Shown here: piece after piece, positions 63,069 to 64,000 of the stretch
Layout: each line of letters begins with the position of its first letter
Numbering within the stretch: the first letter of the stretch is position 1
Source: Streptomyces roseofulvus
GTDB taxonomy: Bacteria; Actinomycetota; Actinomycetes; Streptomycetales; Streptomycetaceae
Reading direction: 5' to 3'
DNA length: 64,000 nt
Assembly (NCBI RefSeq): GCF_039534915.1
Contig: NZ_BAAAWE010000001.1
Coordinates: forward strand, 2,170,001-2,234,000
Translations under genes and position numbers: made by a program
The notes under the pieces: model-generated
Database searches by the model: none
The model's input: the letters and a program-made list of their open reading frames with translations, nothing else
Told to the model about the DNA's origin: nothing

Positions 63069-63082
63069 GCCCACAGCAACGA

Positions 63083-63112
63083 ACCGGGGAGGCGCGTCCG
63101 CGCCTCCCCGGT
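63083..63112 (-). terminator. Terminator after trpA
   Basis: ACCGGGGAGGCGC (63083-63095) pairs with GCGCCTCCCCGGT (63100-63112) around GTCC, 29 bases past the trpA stop and just before the DsbA-like gene. Confidence 0.8.
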
Positions 63113-63141
63113 CCGATATCCACCCGAATGGGCTACGTCCG

Positions 63142-63963
63142 CTACGGGGTGCGGCGCACGCCCTCGGCGAGTTCGGCCGCCAGTTCCTTTACGGCGGCGA
63201 GTCCGGCGGCCTCGTCGCCGTCGGCGTCGAGGATCCGCTGGACGAAGGCCGAGCCGACGATGACGCCGTCGGCGAAGGCGGCGACCTCGCGGGCCTGGTC
63301 GGCGTTGGAGACGCCGAGGCCGACGCAGACCGGGATCTTCGCGGTCACGCGGGTGCGGCGGACCAGCTCGGCGGCCTGCTCGCCGACCGAGGCGCGGGTG
63401 CCGGTGACGCCCATCAGGGAGGCGGCGTAGACGAAGCCGGATCCGGCGGCGGTGATGGTGGCGAGCCGCTCGTCCTTGCTGCTGGGGGCGACGACGAAGA
63501 CGGTGGCGAGGCCGTGCCGCTCCGCGTGCTCCCGCCACAGGGCGGACTCCTGGACCGGCAGGTCGGGCAGGATGCAGCCGGCGCCGCCGGCCGCCGCGAG
63601 CTCCTCGGTGAAGCGCTCGACGCCGTACCGGTCGATCGGGTTCCAGTAGGTCATCACGAGGACCGGCTTGCCGGTGGCCTCGTGGGCCTCCTTCACGGTC
63701 CGCATGACGTCGGCGATCCGGACGCCGCCGCGCAGGGCGATGTCGTCGGCGGTCTGGATGACGGGGCCGTCCAGGACCGGGTCGCTGTGCGGGAGGCCGA
63801 CCTCGACGATGTCGGCGCCGCCGTCGAAGGCGGCCTTGATCGCCTTGATGCCGCCGTCCACGGTCGGGAAGCCGGCCGGGAGGTAGGCGATGAGCGCGGC
63901 CCGGTCCTCGGACTTCGCGCGCTCCAGGGTGTCGGCGAGCAGCTGGATGTTCCCGGTCGTCAC
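63142..63963 (-). CDS. trpA: Tryptophan synthase alpha subunit
   Basis: 273 aa, GTG start overlapping the trpB stop (GTGA). TIM-barrel with catalytic residues in YLPAGFPTVDGG, DIVEVGLPHSDPVLDGPVIQ (Glu and Asp of the active site), ILPDLPVQES and GLGVSNADQAREVAAFADG. It cleaves indole-3-glycerol phosphate to indole, which is passed to TrpB. The loop PVLDGPVIQTADDIALRGGV matches other TrpA proteins. Confidence 0.96.
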   Translation of the reverse strand: MTTGNIQLLADTLERAKSEDRAALIAYLPAGFPTVDGGIKAIKAAFDGGADIVEVGLPHSDPVLDGPVIQTADDIALRGGVRIADVMRTVKEAHEATGKPVLVMTYWNPIDRYGVERFTEELAAAGGAGCILPDLPVQESALWREHAERHGLATVFVVAPSSKDERLATITAAGSGFVYAASLMGVTGTRASVGEQAAELVRRTRVTAKIPVCVGLGVSNADQAREVAAFADGVIVGSAFVQRILDADGDEAAGLAAVKELAAELAEGVRRTP

Positions 63964-64000
63964 TTCGAACCCTCCTCGTCGTACAGGCCGAAGTAGCGGG
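63960..64000 (-). CDS. trpB: Tryptophan synthase beta subunit, last residues (5' part outside window)
   Basis: Only the last 12 codons are in the window: RYFGLYDEEGSK and TGA. Coupling to trpA by a GTGA overlap and the identity of the neighbour support the call; the sequence alone is too short to prove it. Confidence 0.75.
   Translation of the reverse strand, partial: RYFGLYDEEGSK

Overview
The window is high-GC actinobacterial DNA from the chromosome of a Streptomyces or a very close relative. The evidence is the extreme third-position GC, frequent GTG starts, many translationally coupled genes, several promoters that look leaderless, and a gene order I recognise from Streptomyces chromosomes: polA, branched-chain amino acid ABC operon, ANTAR regulator, tRNA-Leu, pyk, then gltBD, an ADP-ribosylglycohydrolase cluster, lgt, a DsbA-like protein, trpA and trpB. 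The synteny statement is from memory; no search was run.

Layout. 1-12.4 kb: 3' end of the helicase gene hrpB, a DUF3068 protein with a tiny SPW_0924-type protein, a secreted lytic transglycosylase, a DUF4184 membrane protein, a secreted serine hydrolase, polA, and a divergent FdhF/YdeP molybdoenzyme followed by a thioesterase. 13-19 kb: a complete high-affinity branched-chain amino acid transporter (binding protein, two permeases, two ATPases) closed by a strong terminator. 19-25 kb: ANTAR regulator, tRNA-Leu(CAA), a free-standing HTH/LAGLIDADG protein, pyruvate kinase, a SIMPL protein and a secreted 5'-nucleotidase-type phosphoesterase.

25-45.5 kb is the accessory part: a hydroxylase/decarboxylase pair of siderophore type without a siderophore synthetase, aminopeptidase N, asparaginase with chorismate mutase, an AraC/GH35 beta-galactosidase divergon, trypsin, a HExxH protein, a methyltransferase, an ankyrin/HEAT protein, and a run of regulator-target pairs (MarR, TetR, MerR). 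Two of these are decayed: a truncated MFS transporter beside MarR and a short-chain dehydrogenase stub near TetR.

45.5-64 kb returns to core genes. gltD and gltB (glutamate synthase) have a four-element GlnR-like box upstream. A CCC1/VIT1-type metal transporter is divergent, across a 29-bp palindrome, from a seven-gene, fully overlapping operon: four ADP-ribosylglycohydrolase paralogs, a ribokinase-like PfkB kinase, a CaiB/BaiF CoA-transferase and a CitE-type CoA-ester lyase. Then come lgt, a membrane-anchored DsbA-like protein, trpA and the end of trpB. The ADP-ribosylglycohydrolase operon is the best candidate here for an uncharacterised pathway. I infer hydrolysis of ADP-ribosyl or other N-ribosyl bonds followed by capture of the released sugar by the kinase. 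One of the four paralogs has lost much of the metal-binding signature and may be a regulatory or structural partner.
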